Shown here: one piece after another, positions 8,725 through 19,500 of the stretch
Position numbering within the stretch: the first letter of the stretch is position 1
Layout: each line of letters opens with the position of its first letter
Source: Ancrocorticia sp.
GTDB taxonomy: Bacteria; Actinomycetota; Actinomycetes; Actinomycetales; Actinomycetaceae
DNA length: 64,000 nt
NCBI GenBank assembly: GCA_022648165.1
Contig: JALCLX010000004.1
Span: 1-64,000, forward strand
Direction of reading: 5' to 3'
Notes under the pieces: model-generated
Database searches by the model: none
What the model was told of the DNA's origin: nothing
The model's input: the letters and a program-made list of their open reading frames with translations, nothing else
Position numbers and translations under genes: made by a program

Positions 8725-10380
8725 ATGTCTGAACCCATCACAATGCCAGCCCTCGGTGAGTCGGTGACCACCGGCACCGTCACCACCTGGCTCAAGAACG
8801 TTGGCGACGCCGTCGAAGTTGACGAACCAATCCTCGAAGTATCCACCGACAAGGTCGATACTGAAGTTCCCGCACCCGCTTCCGGTGTCCTTGACCAGAT
8901 TCTCGTCGGTGAAGACGAAGAAGTCGATGTCGGCACCGTGCTCGGATACATCGGAGATGGCTCCGGTACAGCCAGCGCACCGGAAGCTGCGCCGGCGGAG
9001 CAAAACGCCCCGGCAGCGCCCGAACCGGCCGCACCAGCTCCCGTTGCTGCCGCCATGGTTGCTCCCGAACCAGCAGCAGCGCCAGCCGCTGACGGCACAG
9101 CGGTGACGATGCCAGCGCTCGGAGAATCGGTCACCGAAGGGACCGTCACTACCTGGCTCAAGGGCGTCGGGGACAGCGTAGAGGCCGATGAGCCGCTCCT
9201 CGAAGTTTCCACAGACAAAGTGGATACGGAGGTCCCGTCACCAGTTTCCGGCGTCGTGCAACAAATTCTTGTTGGTGAAGATGAGACTGTCGACGTCGGC
9301 ACCGTTCTGGCATACGTTGGCAGCGGTGTTTCGGCACCAGCGCCCGCTCCCGCGCCAGCGCCCGCACCGAGAGCAACGCCCGCTCCCGCACCAGCGCCCG
9401 CACCGGCACCAGCGCCCGCTCCGGCAACAACGGCTTCTGCCCCTGCGCACATTGAAGCAGCTGGAGAAGCCTACGTCACTCCGATCGTCCGGAAGCTCGC
9501 GCGCGAAGCGGGAATCGACCTCGCTTCAGTGCATGGCACCGGCATCGGTGGTCGTATCCGCCGCCAGGACGTCGAAGACGCCATCGCTCAGAAAGCTGCG
9601 GCAGCTGCCGCACAGCCTGCACCGGTTGCAGCAAGTCCCAAGCCTGCCGTGGATCAAAGCGGACTGCGCGGAACCACCCAGAAGATGTCGCATCTTCGCC
9701 AGGTCATCGCAAAGCGCATGGTGGAATCGCTGGAGGTATCTGCACAACTCACCACGGTGATCGAAGCCGACGTCACGCGGATCGTCCAACTACGCACGGC
9801 GAAGAAGGCGGAGTTCCAGGCCAAGACGGGCACCAAGCTGACGTTCTTGCCGTTCTTTGTCAAGGCCGCCGTAGACACGTTGAAGTCCCACCCTAAGATC
9901 AATGCATCGATCAATGGGAAGCAGGTCCATTATTGGGATCACGAGCACGTGGGCATCGCCGTCGACAATCCGAAGGGCTTGATGGTCCCAGTAATTAAGA
10001 ATGCTGGCGATATGAACATCGCGGGCATCGCGAAGGGAATTAACGATCTGGCAGCCCGCGTGCGCGACGGATCAATTTCTCCTGACGATCTGTCCGGATC
10101 CACCTTCACGATCACGAACACGGGATCGGCAGGCGCCCTCTTTGACACGCCTATCATCAATCAGCCGGAAGTTGCGATCCTTGGAATTGGCACGATCGTC
10201 AAGCGCCCGTCCGTGATTCACGATGCCGAGGGAAATGAGGCCATTGGAATCCGCTCCACCGTCTATCTCGCGCTGTCCTACGATCACCGCATCGTCGATG
10301 GCGCAGACGCCGGGCGTTATCTTTCCGATCTCAAGCGCCGGCTTGAAGCTGGCGATTTCCAGGCAGATCTCGGTATCTAG
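8725..10380 (+). CDS. sucB: dihydrolipoamide acyltransferase (E2), two lipoyl domains
   Basis: Core acyltransferase of a 2-oxoacid dehydrogenase complex, 551 residues. Domain order: lipoyl domain 1 (about 2-77, STDKVDTEVPAP), Ala/Pro linker, lipoyl domain 2 (about 125-200, STDKVDTEVPSP), a long Ala-Pro-repeat linker (about 205-240), a peripheral subunit-binding domain (YVTPIVRKLAREAGID, RIRRQDVEDAI), and the catalytic domain ending with SYDHRIVDGADAGRYL, which holds the catalytic HxxxDG. The lysines of both TDK sites are lipoylated in the family. The architecture is the actinobacterial SucB/DlaT type. It may serve pyruvate, 2-oxoglutarate or both, and sequence alone does not decide. An RBS is weak but present (GGGGGAA), 16 bp after lpdA. 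Confidence 0.93.
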   Translation: MSEPITMPALGESVTTGTVTTWLKNVGDAVEVDEPILEVSTDKVDTEVPAPASGVLDQILVGEDEEVDVGTVLGYIGDGSGTASAPEAAPAEQNAPAAPEPAAPAPVAAAMVAPEPAAAPAADGTAVTMPALGESVTEGTVTTWLKGVGDSVEADEPLLEVSTDKVDTEVPSPVSGVVQQILVGEDETVDVGTVLAYVGSGVSAPAPAPAPAPAPRATPAPAPAPAPAPAPAPATTASAPAHIEAAGEAYVTPIVRKLAREAGIDLASVHGTGIGGRIRRQDVEDAIAQKAAAAAAQPAPVAASPKPAVDQSGLRGTTQKMSHLRQVIAKRMVESLEVSAQLTTVIEADVTRIVQLRTAKKAEFQAKTGTKLTFLPFFVKAAVDTLKSHPKINASINGKQVHYWDHEHVGIAVDNPKGLMVPVIKNAGDMNIAGIAKGINDLAARVRDGSISPDDLSGSTFTITNTGSAGALFDTPIINQPEVAILGIGTIVKRPSVIHDAEGNEAIGIRSTVYLALSYDHRIVDGADAGRYLSDLKRRLEAGDFQADLGI

Positions 10381-10411
10381 CGGCGTTCTTATTCGCTACT
10401 GATTCACGGAT

Positions 10412-10447
10412 GTGGCCTCGCGGACAATATGTGATCCGCGAGGCCAC
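10412..10447 (+). terminator. hairpin terminator after E2 gene
   Basis: A perfect 13-bp stem, GTGGCCTCGCGGA with its complement, around a 10-base loop, 31 bp after the stop at 10380. It lacks a clear U-run but is the obvious end of the lpdA-sucB operon. Confidence 0.75.
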
Positions 10448-10535
10448 TTCGCTGCTCAGCGCACCTGCGCGCACACGCCCCGAAGTTCAACTAGAATCAG
10501 ACGGTGGCACTCGGATCACGCCTGAAAGGACCAGA

Positions 10536-11234
10536 ATGGCAAAGGACAACAAGCCCGCGGCAAAGAAGAAGCACTGGTGGAATACCATTGCGGACGCTTA
10601 CCGGATCACCAAACGATCATACGTGTGGCTCCCTTGGGGCATGCTCGGCAGCGCCGTACTCGGCCTTGGCATTGGATTCCTTCTTGCATTCCTCACCAAG
10701 CAGTGGCTTGGCTGGATCATTCTAGGCGGGGTTCTCGCAGGGACACTTCCCCTACTCCTCCTCGTACAGCTGGTCAAGAGTGCGTCTTACCGCCAACTCG
10801 ACGGAATGACAGGGGCTGCATCCGCGGTTTTGGACAGCCTTGGCCGCGGTTGGGACGTCAAAGAAGAACCCGTCCGCTTCAATGCACGCACACAGGACAT
10901 GGTGTTTCGTGCGATCGGACGTCCTGGCGTTGTTCTCGTCACCGAGGGTCCAAAGAACCGCGTGCGCAAACTGGCCGACGACGAACGGAAAGCTATACGC
11001 CGCGTGGCACCGCACGCCCCCGTACATGTGATTATGGTGGGCCATGATACCGGGCAGGTCACCCTCGCGAAGCTCGAAAAAACCATCCGGCATCTTCCCA
11101 AAGCCATCTCCAATCAAGAAGTTGCTGCACTGTCGCGGCGCCTGGAGGCTATCAATCCCAACAACCTTCCTATTCCGAAGGGAATTGACCCGTATAACGT
11201 TCGGCTCAATCGCCGAGCACTCCGCGGGAAGTAG
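10536..11234 (+). CDS. DUF4191 membrane protein
   Basis: A protein of 232 residues of the actinobacterial DUF4191 family. It starts MAKDNKPAAKKKHWW, with GAAAGGA five bases upstream of the ATG. Two membrane spans are seen at about residues 30-80 (LGSAVLGLGIGFLLAFL and WIILGGVLAGTLPLLLLVQL), followed by a cytoplasmic domain with SYRQLDGMTGAASAVLDSLGRGW and RPGVVLVTEGP. The function is unknown. The gene stands between the E2 operon and glnA. Confidence 0.88.
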   Translation: MAKDNKPAAKKKHWWNTIADAYRITKRSYVWLPWGMLGSAVLGLGIGFLLAFLTKQWLGWIILGGVLAGTLPLLLLVQLVKSASYRQLDGMTGAASAVLDSLGRGWDVKEEPVRFNARTQDMVFRAIGRPGVVLVTEGPKNRVRKLADDERKAIRRVAPHAPVHVIMVGHDTGQVTLAKLEKTIRHLPKAISNQEVAALSRRLEAINPNNLPIPKGIDPYNVRLNRRALRGK

Positions 11235-11373
11235 TGCTGCGACGCGCGAATCTCACAGGGAATTTTGTCTATATCGCCACAGCATCGTTTCGCCGTTTTC
11301 AGGGCCACTGGCTCCTCCAATCCGCGATGTTTCGCGGTCCTTTCACTGCAAAGCGAGCCACATCACACGGTCT

Positions 11374-11411
11374 GTAACATGTTTGAAACAATTGGTTGAC
11401 GCCGGCGAAAT
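11374..11411 (+). promoter_or_regulatory. GlnR-type nitrogen control box upstream of glnA
   Basis: The streptomycete GlnR consensus is two a-b pairs, gTnAC-n6-GaAAC. Here GTAAC (11374-11378), six bases, GAAAC (11385-11389), six bases, TTGAC (11396-11400), six bases, GAAAT (11407-11411). The first pair is exact and the second pair has one mismatch per half-site, all in 11-bp register. It lies 69 bp before the glnA ATG. Spacing and position fit a GlnR operator. GlnR itself is not in the window. Confidence 0.72.
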
Positions 11412-11479
11412 CGCATGCACTTAGGCTGAAACTATCAGCCGCGAGGATTCGGCCTAGCGGACAAACCCAAGGAGATTCG

Positions 11480-12904
11480 ATGTTCTCGAACGCAGAAGAG
11501 GCGATTGCCTATACGAGGGAGCAGGGCGTCAAATTCATTGACGTGCGCTTCTGCGATCTTCCCGGAATCATGCAACATTTCACCATCCCGGTGACGGCCT
11601 TTGAAGATGATGTCTTCACCGAAGGACTGATGTTCGATGGTTCGTCAATTCGTGGCTTCCAGGCGATTCACGAATCGGATATGAAGCTGATTCCTGATGT
11701 AACCTCGGCATACATCGACCCGTTCCGGTCGGAGAAAACGCTGGTAGTCAACTTCTCCATTGTTGATCCATTCACTGACGAAACTTACGCCCGCGATCCG
11801 CGGAACATTGCACAGAAGGCCGAGGACTATTTGAAGTCCACCGGAATTGCCGACACGGTGTTCATCGGCGCAGAAGCCGAATTCTACATTTTCGACGACG
11901 TCCGCTTCGGTTCTGATGTTCGTTCTTCCTTCTACGCTGTGGATTCGGAAGAAGGCTGGTGGAACACTGGCCGCGAGGAAGAAGGCGGCAATCTGGGATA
12001 TAAGACGCGCATCAAGGGTGGCTATTTCCCGGTTTCCCCTAATGACCACTACTGCGATCTGCGCAACGAGATGTGCCTGAACCTCGCGGAAGTAGGGCTC
12101 ACTGTTGAACGCGCTCACCATGAAGTGGGCACCGGCGGACAGCAAGAGATCAACTACACCTTCAATACTCTGAAGGCTGCCGCGGACGACATGATGAAGT
12201 TCAAGTACGTCATCAAGAACACCGCTATCGCAGCAGGAAAGACCGCCACGTTCATGCCGAAGCCACTGTTTGGCGACAACGGTTCTGGCATGCACTGCCA
12301 TCAGTCGTTGTGGAAGGATGGCAAACCCCTGTTTGCTGACGAGAAGGGCTACGGCGGCCTGTCCGACCTCGCCCGTTGGTACATCGGCGGCCTGCTGAAG
12401 CACGCTCCATCGCTGCTCGCCTTCACGAACCCGTCAGTCAACTCCTTCCACCGTCTCGTTCCTGGCTTTGAGGCCCCGGTAAATTTGGTGTATTCGGCCC
12501 GCAACCGCTCCGCTTGCATCCGGATTCCCGTGACCGGCTCTTCCCCGAAGGCGAAGCGCATTGAGTTCCGCGTACCCGATCCCTCAGCGAATCCTTACTT
12601 GGCGTTCTCGGCTCAGCTGATGGCCGGCCTGGACGGCATCCGCAACCGCATCGAGCCAGCTGACCCAATCGACAAGGATCTCTATGAATTGCCGCCTGAG
12701 GAGCACGCTCTGATCGCCCAGGTTCCAGAATCGTTTGAAGACACGCTTAAAGCTCTTGCAGCAGACCACGATTACCTGACCGAGGGCGACGTTTTCACAG
12801 AAGACCTGATCCAAACGTGGATCGATTACAAGATGGAGAACGAGATTGCGCCGCTGCGTCAGCGCCCGCATCCTCACGAATTTGCGATGTACTTCGACAT
12901 CTAA
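11480..12904 (+). CDS. glnA: glutamine synthetase, type I, adenylylatable
   Basis: Makes glutamine from glutamate, ammonia and ATP in the cytoplasm as a dodecamer. The protein has 474 residues, the usual length. Visible motifs: [10 protein letters not shown] (N-terminal), [10 protein letters not shown] (metal-binding Glu), [33 protein letters not shown] (ATP/metal), [10 protein letters not shown] and [15 protein letters not shown]. The adenylylation loop [10 protein letters not shown] has the Tyr target, consistent with the glnE gene downstream. GGAG lies before the ATG at 11480, and the longer frame upstream overlaps the GlnR box. Expression is probably controlled by that box. Confidence 0.97.
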   Translation: MFSNAEEAIAYTREQGVKFIDVRFCDLPGIMQHFTIPVTAFEDDVFTEGLMFDGSSIRGFQAIHESDMKLIPDVTSAYIDPFRSEKTLVVNFSIVDPFTDETYARDPRNIAQKAEDYLKSTGIADTVFIGAEAEFYIFDDVRFGSDVRSSFYAVDSEEGWWNTGREEEGGNLGYKTRIKGGYFPVSPNDHYCDLRNEMCLNLAEVGLTVERAHHEVGTGGQQEINYTFNTLKAAADDMMKFKYVIKNTAIAAGKTATFMPKPLFGDNGSGMHCHQSLWKDGKPLFADEKGYGGLSDLARWYIGGLLKHAPSLLAFTNPSVNSFHRLVPGFEAPVNLVYSARNRSACIRIPVTGSSPKAKRIEFRVPDPSANPYLAFSAQLMAGLDGIRNRIEPADPIDKDLYELPPEEHALIAQVPESFEDTLKALAADHDYLTEGDVFTEDLIQTWIDYKMENEIAPLRQRPHPHEFAMYFDI

Positions 12905-12934
12905 TCGCATCACAGACCGGTTCTCCCAACCCGG

Positions 12935-12971
12935 TGTGGCCCGACTGCGTTGTATGCGTAGCCGGGCCACA
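12935..12971 (+). terminator. hairpin after glnA
   Basis: TGTGGCCCG (12935-12943) and CGGGCCACA (12963-12971) form a perfect 9-bp stem around a 19-base loop, 30 bp past the glnA stop. There is no U-tract. Confidence 0.55.
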
Positions 12972-13173
12972 TGTATTCCAGGCAGTCATACGCGAAAATT
13001 GGGGCCACATAACTGCGCCGAATATCGCCTATTGTCTTCCCCAACGCGCACCGTTAGTTTTCCCACACCCTCACTCAATACATTGGAATGCATATTTATG
13101 CAGATCTGTCTAGACTATAAGCGGAACATTTCTGCTCACACCCCCACGCGGGTTCGACAATTAAGGAGACTCA

Positions 13174-14091
13174 ATGCGCCGGATCACTTCAATTGCTGCG
13201 CTCGGAGCCGCAGCGGCTCTCGCTCTGACAGCCTGCGGCGGAACCAGCAGCTCAGATTCTTCGGCTGATGCGCAGTCCACAACCGCAGCAACCACAACTG
13301 AGGGCTATGACACGTCAGGTATTCAGAAGGTAGACGATATTGCGTCTATGGTTCCCGAGTCGGTGGCGTCCACAGGGAAGCTCACAATCGGTACCAACAT
13401 TTACTATGCACCTGCGGAGTTCTACGATACCGACGGAAAGACTCCACTTGGATACGATATCGATCTGATGCGCGCACTAGCTGCGGTCATGGGCCTCAAA
13501 GCCGATATCCAGCAGGCTGACTTCTCCGCCATTATGCCGGGTATCCCCGGAAAATACACGTTGGGTATTGCGAACATTTCTGTGACCACAGACCGCGAAG
13601 CGAACTTCGCCATGATCCCCTATTTCGCAACCGGTTCATCGTGGGCGGTCAGCTCCGGCAATCCTGAAAACTTTGATCCCGACGATCTGTGCGGGGCTTC
13701 GATTGGCGTGCAAACCGGCACCGTCCAAGACGACGAATTAAAGGCGATGGACTTTTCTTCGTGCGACGAGGCTCCCGATATCCAGCGCTATGCGGAACAG
13801 TCTGCCGTCACTACAGCTGTCGCTGGCGGAAAACTCGAGGCGATGTACGCGGACTCGTCTGTAGCGGATTACGCCGTCAAGCAGACATCGGGACAGCTTG
13901 AAACCGTTGGCGAACCAACGGGAGTGGTACCGATCGGCATCGTCGTCGCAAAGGATGACACTGCAATGCAGGACGTCACAGTAAAAGCCTTGCAGTACTT
14001 GATGGATGAAGACTACCTCAAGGACATCTTTGCGGCCTGGGGCATCACGGACAATGTGTTGACGACCGCTGAAATCAATCCGGTGAAGTAA
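13174..14091 (+). CDS. amino-acid ABC transporter substrate-binding lipoprotein
   Basis: Extracytoplasmic solute-binding protein of 305 residues (SBP family 3, polar amino acids). The lipoprotein signal MRRITSIAAL ends in lipobox LTAC with Cys21, then a Ser/Thr-rich tether. The domain begins KLTIGTNIYYAPAEFYDTDG and has GYDIDLMRALAAVMG, NISVTTDREANF and GASIGVQTGTVQDDEL, the usual family landmarks. AAGGAG precedes the ATG. It is the first gene of an SBP-permease-ATPase operon. The substrate cannot be read from the sequence. A position next to glnA would suit a glutamine or glutamate carrier, but that is inference. Confidence 0.9.
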   Translation: MRRITSIAALGAAAALALTACGGTSSSDSSADAQSTTAATTTEGYDTSGIQKVDDIASMVPESVASTGKLTIGTNIYYAPAEFYDTDGKTPLGYDIDLMRALAAVMGLKADIQQADFSAIMPGIPGKYTLGIANISVTTDREANFAMIPYFATGSSWAVSSGNPENFDPDDLCGASIGVQTGTVQDDELKAMDFSSCDEAPDIQRYAEQSAVTTAVAGGKLEAMYADSSVADYAVKQTSGQLETVGEPTGVVPIGIVVAKDDTAMQDVTVKALQYLMDEDYLKDIFAAWGITDNVLTTAEINPVK

Positions 14092-15096
14092 ATGGATCGG
14101 ATGTCGAATTCATCCACTAGCGTGGATCAGAGCGATGGGCAGGACTCCCGCCAGATCGCTCTGATCCACGCTGTTCCCGTTCATCATTGGGGACGGTGGA
14201 TCTCTGCTGCAATTGTTGCGGTTTTGGCCGCCATGTTGGTCCACGGATTAGTCACAAACAAGAACTTTCATTGGGACGTCGTCTTTGAGACTCTTTTCGA
14301 ACCGCAGATCTTCGAGGCGATTGGCTGGACCCTCATTCTGACGGTTGCTGCTATGGCCATTGGTATCGTCCTCGCCGTCACGCTCGCCATCATGCGCCGC
14401 TCGGAGAATCCTGTGCTGCGCTGGGTTTCCATGGCCTACATATGGTTCTTCCGTGGCACCCCTATTTACACTCAGTTGATCTTCTGGGGCCTCATTGGCG
14501 TTCTGTATCCACGGCTCTCCCTGGGTATTCCTTTCGGTCCGGCGTTTTTCGAGTTTCGCACGTACGATCTGTTCACGGCGGCGGTATGCGCCATCTTGGG
14601 ACTAGGGTTGAATGAAGCCGCCTACCTTTCTGAAATTGTCCGCTCCGGCCTGAATTCCGTTGATCCCGGTCAGGAGGAAGCGGCCCGCGCCCTCGGAATG
14701 AGCTCTCACAAAATCCTGAAACGCATCATTATTCCGCAAGCAATGCGCGTGATTGTTCCTCCCACCGGCAATGAGACGATCTCAATGTTGAAAACCACGT
14801 CACTCGTCACTGCCGTCCCATTTACGCTGGAACTCACTCAGGTCACCAACGACATGGGAAGCGCAACTCTGCTACCAATCCCCTATCTCGTCGTCGCCGC
14901 GATCTGGTATTTGGTTATCACATCGATCCTCATGGTGGGGCAATCGCATCTCGAACGCTACTATGGCAAGGGCAGCGCAGATCATACGGCGCGCATGTCT
15001 CGGCGCTCTGCTGCGCGCCAGCGCAAGAATCGGCAACAAGCAGTCAATTCCGCGGGCACCACACCCGGCACCACCACGGCTGAATGGACTCCATAA
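14092..15096 (+). CDS. amino-acid ABC transporter permease
   Basis: Inner-membrane permease of 334 residues of the HisMQ/GlnP type. After about 40 residues of hydrophilic N-terminus come five or so spans. The permease signature [22 protein letters not shown] is replaced by its usual form with [10 protein letters not shown] followed by [17 protein letters not shown] basic Arg/Gln-rich tail ends the protein. The start ATG directly abuts the TAA of the binding-protein gene; a second ATG at 14101 is also possible. The stop TAA overlaps the ATG of the ATPase gene. Confidence 0.9.
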   Translation: MDRMSNSSTSVDQSDGQDSRQIALIHAVPVHHWGRWISAAIVAVLAAMLVHGLVTNKNFHWDVVFETLFEPQIFEAIGWTLILTVAAMAIGIVLAVTLAIMRRSENPVLRWVSMAYIWFFRGTPIYTQLIFWGLIGVLYPRLSLGIPFGPAFFEFRTYDLFTAAVCAILGLGLNEAAYLSEIVRSGLNSVDPGQEEAARALGMSSHKILKRIIIPQAMRVIVPPTGNETISMLKTTSLVTAVPFTLELTQVTNDMGSATLLPIPYLVVAAIWYLVITSILMVGQSHLERYYGKGSADHTARMSRRSAARQRKNRQQAVNSAGTTPGTTTAEWTP

Positions 15097-15863
15097 TGGC
15101 TGAAAACATGATTGAGATTCGCAACGTCCACAAGTTTTACGGGGATCTGCATGTGCTGCGCGGGGTTTCGCTGGACGTCGAAGCCGGAGAAGTATGCGCA
15201 ATCCTTGGACCCTCAGGCTCCGGCAAATCAACTCTGCTCCGCGCCGTCAATGTGTTGGAAGAGATTCAGGCTGGATCAATCACTGTAGGCGGCACGCTCA
15301 TGGGCTATCGGCGCACAGCCGATGGACGGCTCCACGAACTCACCAACAAGGAGATAGCAGCACAACGCGCTTCAATCGGTATGGTGTTTCAGCGTTTCAA
15401 TCTATTCCCCCACATGACGGCGATTGAGAACGTCATGGAGGCGCCTATTCAAGTCAAGGGGATTAAAGAACCTGAGGCTCGGGCACGGGCATCGCAGCTG
15501 CTTGCGCAGGTCGGCCTCGAGGACAGAATGAGTTACTACCCTGCGCAGCTCTCAGGCGGACAGCAGCAGCGCGTCGCCATCGCTCGGGCCCTCGCTATGG
15601 ATCCTGAAGTTATGCTCTTCGATGAACCGACATCTGCGTTGGATCCCGAACTTGTCGGAGAGGTGCTTTCCGTCATGAAAGATCTTGCTAACTCTGGGAT
15701 GACGATGCTGGTCGTCACTCACGAGATGGGTTTTGCGCGCGAAGTGGCGGATCAGGTCGTCTTCATGGACGGCGGCATCGTCGTCGAGCACGGGAAACCG
15801 GCCGAGGTATTCGCCAACCCGCGCAATCCGCGCACGCGTGACTTCTTGGCAAAAGTACTCTGA
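15096..15863 (+). CDS. amino-acid ABC transporter ATP-binding protein
   Basis: ATPase of 255 residues of the GlnQ/HisP group. Walker [11 protein letters not shown]-loop [13 protein letters not shown], signature [15 protein letters not shown], Walker [14 protein letters not shown] and switch His in VVTHEMGFA are all intact. The start at 15096 overlaps the permease stop (TAATG); an in-frame ATG at 15084 is the alternative. Together with the two genes before it, this forms a complete importer. Confidence 0.93.
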   Translation: MAENMIEIRNVHKFYGDLHVLRGVSLDVEAGEVCAILGPSGSGKSTLLRAVNVLEEIQAGSITVGGTLMGYRRTADGRLHELTNKEIAAQRASIGMVFQRFNLFPHMTAIENVMEAPIQVKGIKEPEARARASQLLAQVGLEDRMSYYPAQLSGGQQQRVAIARALAMDPEVMLFDEPTSALDPELVGEVLSVMKDLANSGMTMLVVTHEMGFAREVADQVVFMDGGIVVEHGKPAEVFANPRNPRTRDFLAKVL

Positions 15864-15877
15864 GGGGCGCCGAGTAG

Positions 15878-16498
15878 TTACGCCCAACCGCCTGGAGTTA
15901 CGGGCAAACCTGCCCATGCGATCGGGCGATAACCCTGATCCAGGGTGCCGTAAAAGACGGCGTACTCGGTATTCTTGAGGTGGTGGGATCGGAAGCACTC
16001 CTCCGACAGCCCCTCGCCGCGCACTGCAGACCACAGCCCGAGCATCGCGCCATGGGAAACTATCGCAACCGCATCAGCACCACTTTTTTCTAGCTCGCGG
16101 ATTGCACTGTCAAAACGGTCGAGCGTCTGAGCACCATTGACTCCCCCACCCAATCTCACGTCCACGCGGCCATCCACCCATGCGGACAGAGTCCCATAGT
16201 ATTCGTCATAGGCCGCAGAGTCGGAACGCCCTTCTAACGCCCCGGCCTCGATTTCCCGGAACTCAGCGCGCTCATGCGGATCGAGCATCCGTGCGGCAGC
16301 CAGCGGGGCCGCAGTTTGATGCGTACGCGTGAGCGGTGAAACGTACAAAGCATCGATCGGTACGCCATCCAACCGCTGTGGCAGGCTCTCCGCCTGCTTG
16401 AGACCAGTTCGCGTAAGCAGAGCTCCGGGGATATCCGTATCAATAGTATGCGTCGCATTCATCTCTGTTTGTCCGTGCCGAATGAGGTAAATGCGCAT
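15878..16498 (-). CDS. histidine phosphatase family protein (phosphoglycerate mutase-like)
   Basis: Cytoplasmic phosphohydrolase of 206 residues. The catalytic RHG motif is in IYLIRHGQTEMNAT near residue 9. The second Arg is in SPLTRTHQTA, the proton-donor Glu in EIEAGALEGR, and the second His in IVSHGAMLGLW. AAGGAG stands six bases before the ATG at 16498. The substrate is unknown: the superfamily includes cofactor-dependent mutases and many broad phosphatases, and the sequence does not separate them. It lies 80 bp after glnE on the same strand and may be co-transcribed. Confidence 0.85.
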   Translation of the reverse strand: MRIYLIRHGQTEMNATHTIDTDIPGALLTRTGLKQAESLPQRLDGVPIDALYVSPLTRTHQTAAPLAAARMLDPHERAEFREIEAGALEGRSDSAAYDEYYGTLSAWVDGRVDVRLGGGVNGAQTLDRFDSAIRELEKSGADAVAIVSHGAMLGLWSAVRGEGLSEECFRSHHLKNTEYAVFYGTLDQGYRPIAWAGLPVTPGGWA

Positions 16499-16578
16499 GA
16501 CGCTCCTTCTCGATATCTCCTGTAATCTTTCCTGCGGGCTCTTACTATTATGCCCTCCCAATTTTTGCCATTGCACCG

Positions 16579-19500
16579 TCAAGAGTGAGGCACTTCTTCC
16601 GGTTCTCTCCCAAACAGTATCCGTTCGACCACGGAGCGGGCCCGCCGTGCTGCCCGCAGATAACGTTCTTCCACATCGTGGCGTTCTGAAACGTCCCCCT
16701 CCAGGAGAAATGCGACGACGGCGAGTTCTTCCACATTGTGGGGAAGAACGTCAATTTTCAAGGACGACGAACGGCCCGTTCCCAAGAAATTCACATCCCG
16801 CAACTCTGATGCCATATTCCACGCCTCGGAGAGCTGATCGGCATCGCTGCGTGCGATCAGCCCTTCGTCTGCAGCCGCAGCAAGCGCACCCAACGTGGAA
16901 GTGACGCGCAGTTTGGCGTGCTGTCCCGCATACTGCATTTGAAGTAGCTGAGCAGTCCATTCGACATCCGCAAGCCCACCACGGCCCAACTTGAGATGCC
17001 GATGGGGCGAAACACCGCGTGGCATGCGCTCAGCTTCAACGCGTGCCTTGATGCGACGAACCTCGCGAAGATCTCTCTCGGAGATTCCTTCTACCGGATA
17101 ACGGTATGGATCGATCAAGGCGATAAAGCGTTGAGCGAGCGCAGCGTCTCCCGCGATCGGACGAGCCCGCAGTAGGGATTGCCTCTCCCAGATCTCCGCC
17201 CAACGCTCGTAGTATTCCGCATAGGACGACAACGTGCGCGTCAAAACTCCCTGCCGGCCTTCCGGCCGCAAATCGAAATCGATCGGAAGTGGCAGCTCAC
17301 TTCCGATTTCTTTAAGCAAATTCTTCAGATTCGCTGCAACATCCAGCGCGAATCGTGCGGCGCGCTCGTCGTCTTTTCCGGCGAATGGCTCGTGAACAAA
17401 AATGACGTCCGCATCCGAAGCGTAGCCCATTTCTCTGCCGCCCAGCCGTCCCATAGCGACGACAAGATATGAGGATAATGGTTCGCTGCCATATTTTTGC
17501 TTCGCAGCTTCAATCGCTCCTCGCAATCCTGCGGCAATTGCAATCTCAGCCGCACAGGAAACTGCTGCACGTGATTCTATTGGGCTCACGATGTGTAGGA
17601 CCTGCCCCAAACCGGTGCGCAGCAATTCGCGGCGCCGCAAATATCGGCCCACCATTGCGATATCGGACGGATCTGACCTGCGCTCCAACATCGAATCCAG
17701 CTCTGCATCGAGCTCTTCACGGCTACGTGGTTCCAAGTCGCGTGTCTCTTGTAGCCAACTGATGGACTCTGGGAGCTCGGGAATCTGCTCCGCAAGATAT
17801 CTCGAGGACGAAAGCACAATGCAGAGGCGCTCCGCTGCCGCCCCTCCATCGCGCAACGTGCGCATGTACCACGATGTCCGGCCCATCTTTTCGGAAAGTA
17901 CGCGAAACGCGAGTAGGCCTGCGTCAGGTTCCGGTCCCGTTGCAAACCATCCGAGCATCACTGGTAACAGCTGCCGTTGAATCGCAGCCGTGCGCGATAC
18001 ACCCGTAGTGAGCGCCAGAATATTCGCCAGCGCGCCATTCGGATCGCGGTATCCGATTGCCTTGAGCCTCTCGATTGCCGCCGAACGCTCCAACGAAATG
18101 TCGTCAGCTGACAGCCTCGCGGCATACGGCAAAAGCGGACGATAGTAGATCTCCTGGTGCAATTGGCGTACCGAAAGCCGCGTCCGCTGCCACATTTGTT
18201 CCAGATCCTCAGCTGTGCGGATGTCATCCCTATGAAATGATCGGGCGATCCGGCGCAGCTCCGATGTGTTCGTGGGAACCAAGTGTGATCTGCGAAGGCG
18301 CTGTAGTTGAATCCTATGCTCCAGGCAACGCAGAAATCGGTAGTCCGAATCCAGCATGTCAGCATCTTTCCGGGCCACATAGCCGCCGTCACGCAAAGCG
18401 GCAAGCGCATCTAGGGTGGCGCGGACGCGAAGCGTTTTGTCGGCTCTTCCGTGTACAAGTTGCAGGAGTTGCACTGTGAACTCGACGTCGCGCAGCCCAC
18501 CTTTTCCCAGCTTGAGCTGGCGGTTTTCCTCGCGGGGCGGAACGTTATCTTCCACTCGTTTGCGCATTGCCCGGGATTCCTCAACGAAGTTCTCTCTCTC
18601 GGCTGCCTTCCATACCAGCGGCCACAATTCGCGCAGGTACGCCTCCCCTAATGCCCGGTCTCCCGCAATTGGGCGTGCCTTCAACAGCGCCTGAAACTCC
18701 CATCCTTGTGCCCAGCGCCTGTAGTACGAAATATGAGACTCCAGCGTGCGTACAAGAGGTCCGTCCTTGCCTTCTGGACGCAGCGCAGCATCCAGTATCC
18801 ACAATGCCGACTCTCCCGAAGGCGCAGAAACCGCTTTGCCCACCCACGTGGCCAGTTTTGTTGCGATTGACAGCATTTCCGATTCTGCGATGTCGTCGTT
18901 TAACGCCCGCGCTACGTACACCACATCCACATCCGAAATGTAGTTGAGCTCGCGTGCCCCCGTCTTGCCCATCGCTACTATCGTGAGCCCAACGTTCTCC
19001 GCGCCCTCGATCTGCGTGCGCGCCACCGCCAGCGCAGCCTCAAGTGCCCCGGCGACGACGTCGGACAACGCTCCGCCAACCGCGGGCATAAGGGCCAGCG
19101 GATCTGACGCCGTCAGATCCGCCTCCGCAATTGCACAAATACGTGTGAAGTAATTGGCGCGCAGCGCGTTGATCCCGCTTCCTCCCGAAAGGGTTGCAAC
19201 GGGGAAATCTGAATCCGGATCCGCTCCCACTGCTCTGAGGGCCGCAGCGCGTTCTGCATCGATTGTGGTGCGGATGATCGTCTGGGAGAGGCCTTCAACT
19301 TCCCGCACGCGCTGCGGGTGTGTGATCAGAAAGTCTCCCAATGCTGACGACATACCAAGCAGGCTCAGCAAACGTTGGCGCGCAGTCGCTCCATTACCCG
19401 CACCAGCGCTGTTCATTATGGCCTCAAGCTGATCTTCCATCCCTTGCGCGCGGCACGATTCCGTGAGCCGCAGCAGGGCGAGCACACACGCATCGGGATC

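Noticed and set aside
9330-9440. Ala-Pro repeat tract that could be read as a tandem DNA repeat
   Set aside because: It encodes the flexible linker between E2 domains; the period reflects GCGCCC-type codons, and no CRISPR-like spacer pattern exists.
8652-9452. Long minus-strand frame rich in Gly/Ala/Ser opposite the E2 gene
   Set aside because: It is the shadow of the repetitive E2 coding sequence.
16081-16100. TTTTTTCTAGCT resembling the intergenic repeat end
   Set aside because: It lies inside the histidine phosphatase gene, lacks the mirrored partner and is explained by coding.
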